In this document: one piece after another, positions 5,479 through 6,468 of the stretch | Position numbering within the stretch: the stretch's first letter is position 1 | How the letters are laid out: each line of letters begins with the position of its first letter | Assembly: GCA_023433965.1 (NCBI GenBank) | Contig: JAEYTQ010000545.1 | Coordinates: 1-6,468 of the forward strand | Reading direction: 5' to 3' | Length of the DNA: 6,468 nt | Source: Pseudomonadota bacterium | GTDB taxonomy: Bacteria; Pseudomonadota; Alphaproteobacteria; Rhizobiales; Xanthobacteraceae | Notes under the pieces: generated by a model | Told to the model about the DNA's origin: nothing | Seen by the model: only the letters and a program-made list of their open reading frames with translations | The model's database searches: none | Made by a program: the position numbers and the translations under genes

Positions 5479-6447
5479 GTGTCGCGGATGTGGCGTGTGG
5501 GCTTGCTGGCCGGACTGGCGCTGGCCGCACCGCCCGCACACGCGTTCATCGCCTATGTCTCGAACGAGAAGAGCAACACGGTGTCGGTGATCGATACCGA
5601 CAGCTGGACCGTGACCAAGACCATCAAGGTCGGCCAGCGCCCGCGCGGCATCGATCTCACGCGTGACGGGAAATTCGTCATGGTTGCAGTCGGTGACGAC
5701 GACACCATCGAGGTGATCGACACCAAGACCCAGACCGTCGTGGACAGCCTGCCCTCCGGGCCCGACCCGGAATTGTTCGCCCAGGATGCCGCCGGCAAGA
5801 TCCTTTACGTCGCCAACGAGAACGACAACACTGTGACCGTGATCGATCTCGAGAAGCGCGCACGCCTCGGTGACATCCAGGTCGGCGTCGAGCCCGAGGG
5901 GATGACCATCAGCCCCGACGGCAAGACGCTGATCAATACCTCCGAGACGACCAACATGGCGCATTTCATCGACACCGCCACGCGCCAGATCGTCGCCAAC
6001 GTGCTGGTCGATGCGCGACCGCGTTTTGCGGAGTACAAGCATGACAGCTCCGAAGTCTGGGTGTCCTCGGAGATCGGGGGAACCGTCTCGATCATAGATC
6101 CCAAAAAGCACGAGGTGATCGGCAAGGTCACGTTCGAGATTCCGGGCCTGCGGAAAGAGGCGATCCAGCCGGTCGGCATCGGCATGACCAAGGACGACAA
6201 GACCGCCTTCATCGCACTCGGCCCCGCCAATCGCATCGCGGTGGTCGACGTCGCCACGCGCAAGGTGACGAAATATCTGCTGGTCGGTCAGCGCGTCTGG
6301 CACGTGGCGTTCACGCCCGACGAAAATTACCTGCTCACCACCAATGGGGTCTCCAACGACGTCTCGGTCATCGACGTCGCCGCGCAAAAGGTAATCAAGA
6401 CCATTCAGGTCGGCGAACTGCCCTGGGGCGTCGCGATCGCGCCATGA
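5479..6447 (+). CDS. exported YVTN beta-propeller protein, PQQ-catabolism-associated
   Basis: About 322 residues from the GTG at 5479. The frame also offers ATG 5455, which would overlap the upstream gene by 16 bases, and ATG 5488; GTG 5479 has the best-spaced ribosome site. All three lead into the same signal peptide (WRVGLLAGLALAAPPAHA, cleaved before FIAYVSN). The mature protein is a run of about seven repeats of roughly 42 residues. Each has a strand such as YVSNEKSNTVSVID, YVANENDNTVTVID or TTNGVSNDVSVID, then a lysine-rich turn, then VGxxPxG and SPDGK-like segments. These are YVTN-type blades, and seven closes a propeller. One blade is longer (insert around EIPGLRKEAIQPVGIGM). No catalytic or haem motif is seen, so a binding or scaffold role in the periplasm is likely. 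It fits the TIGR03866-type proteins encoded with PQQ-linked ABC systems. Its partner is unknown; the preceding binding protein is the obvious candidate. Confidence 0.9.
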   Translation: MSRMWRVGLLAGLALAAPPAHAFIAYVSNEKSNTVSVIDTDSWTVTKTIKVGQRPRGIDLTRDGKFVMVAVGDDDTIEVIDTKTQTVVDSLPSGPDPELFAQDAAGKILYVANENDNTVTVIDLEKRARLGDIQVGVEPEGMTISPDGKTLINTSETTNMAHFIDTATRQIVANVLVDARPRFAEYKHDSSEVWVSSEIGGTVSIIDPKKHEVIGKVTFEIPGLRKEAIQPVGIGMTKDDKTAFIALGPANRIAVVDVATRKVTKYLLVGQRVWHVAFTPDENYLLTTNGVSNDVSVIDVAAQKVIKTIQVGELPWGVAIAP

Positions 6448-6468
6448 CCAGCCCCGCTCCGGTTCCCG
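6444..6468 (+). CDS. start of the next operon gene, probably the ABC transporter ATP-binding protein (partial)
   Basis: An ATG at 6444 overlaps the TGA of the propeller gene as ATGA, the usual junction of coupled genes, and the frame stays open to the window end (MTSPAPVP). Only eight codons are visible, so the product cannot be read. In related loci the next gene of this system encodes an ATP-binding subunit, often with a short variable N-terminus, followed by an ABC-2-type permease; this identity is inferred from context. Confidence 0.5.

Noticed and set aside
4784..5539. A 251-codon open frame on the - strand opposite the binding-protein gene
   Set aside because: Antisense shadow of a gene with a signal peptide, strong ribosome site and recognisable family; no domain seen in the shadow product.
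5434..6387. A 317-codon open frame on the - strand opposite the beta-propeller gene
   Set aside because: Its apparent repeats (HRDAVGG-like, DRDG-like, VDHLDG-like) mirror the repeated codons of the propeller on the other strand. There is no ribosome site and no independent domain.
5580..6440. Recurring GTC-TCG-GTG-ATC-GAC-type stretches as DNA repeats
   Set aside because: They encode the VSVID-type strands of the propeller blades and are explained by protein repeats, not by a separate DNA element.

Overview
The window looks like chromosomal DNA from a high-GC alphaproteobacterium, most likely Bradyrhizobium or a close relative. This is inferred from the GC-rich third codon positions, the protein sequences and the gene set; no rRNA or other marker gene is present. 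It carries a regulatory and periplasmic C1/alcohol-oxidation locus: two LuxR-type response regulators around one sensor kinase, the formaldehyde-detoxification enzyme S-formylglutathione hydrolase, and the first genes of the ABC-type system found beside PQQ-dependent alcohol dehydrogenases.

Layout. (1) 1-494, +: the C-terminal two thirds of a NarL/LuxR-type response regulator, cut by the window edge. (2) 547-1905, -: a membrane sensor histidine kinase with a MoxY-like architecture (two membrane segments, periplasmic domain, HAMP, HisKA_3, HATPase), convergent with the first regulator. (3) 1906-2109: a 204-bp divergent control region with a sigma70-like promoter facing right, a cluster of four CATG half-sites and a 9-bp direct repeat. 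(4) 2110-2730, +: a complete second NarL/LuxR-type regulator. (5) 2731-2799: a short gap holding a 28-bp interrupted palindrome. (6) 2800-3645, +: fghA. (7) 3656-4159, -: a small exported protein of unknown function, nearly abutting fghA tail to tail. (8) 4160-4288: a divergent control region with overlapping palindromes. (9) 4289-6468, +: a tight operon of an exported periplasmic binding protein, an exported seven-bladed YVTN beta-propeller protein, and the first codons of a further gene, probably the ABC ATPase.

How the genes may work together (inference): a PQQ-dependent methanol/alcohol dehydrogenase encoded nearby would make formaldehyde or other aldehydes in the periplasm. Glutathione-linked oxidation followed by FghA removes formaldehyde as formate. 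The binding protein, propeller and ABC transporter are a conserved companion system of such dehydrogenases with no settled substrate. The kinase and regulators probably tune this gene set to an alcohol or aldehyde signal, as FlhSR and MoxYX do in Paracoccus. The families are known. The least understood parts are the small CxxC-containing exported protein, the binding protein/propeller pair, the one-kinase/two-regulator arrangement, and the candidate operators. No tRNA, rRNA, CRISPR array, insertion sequence or phage feature was seen, and no gene-free stretch exceeds 300 bases.
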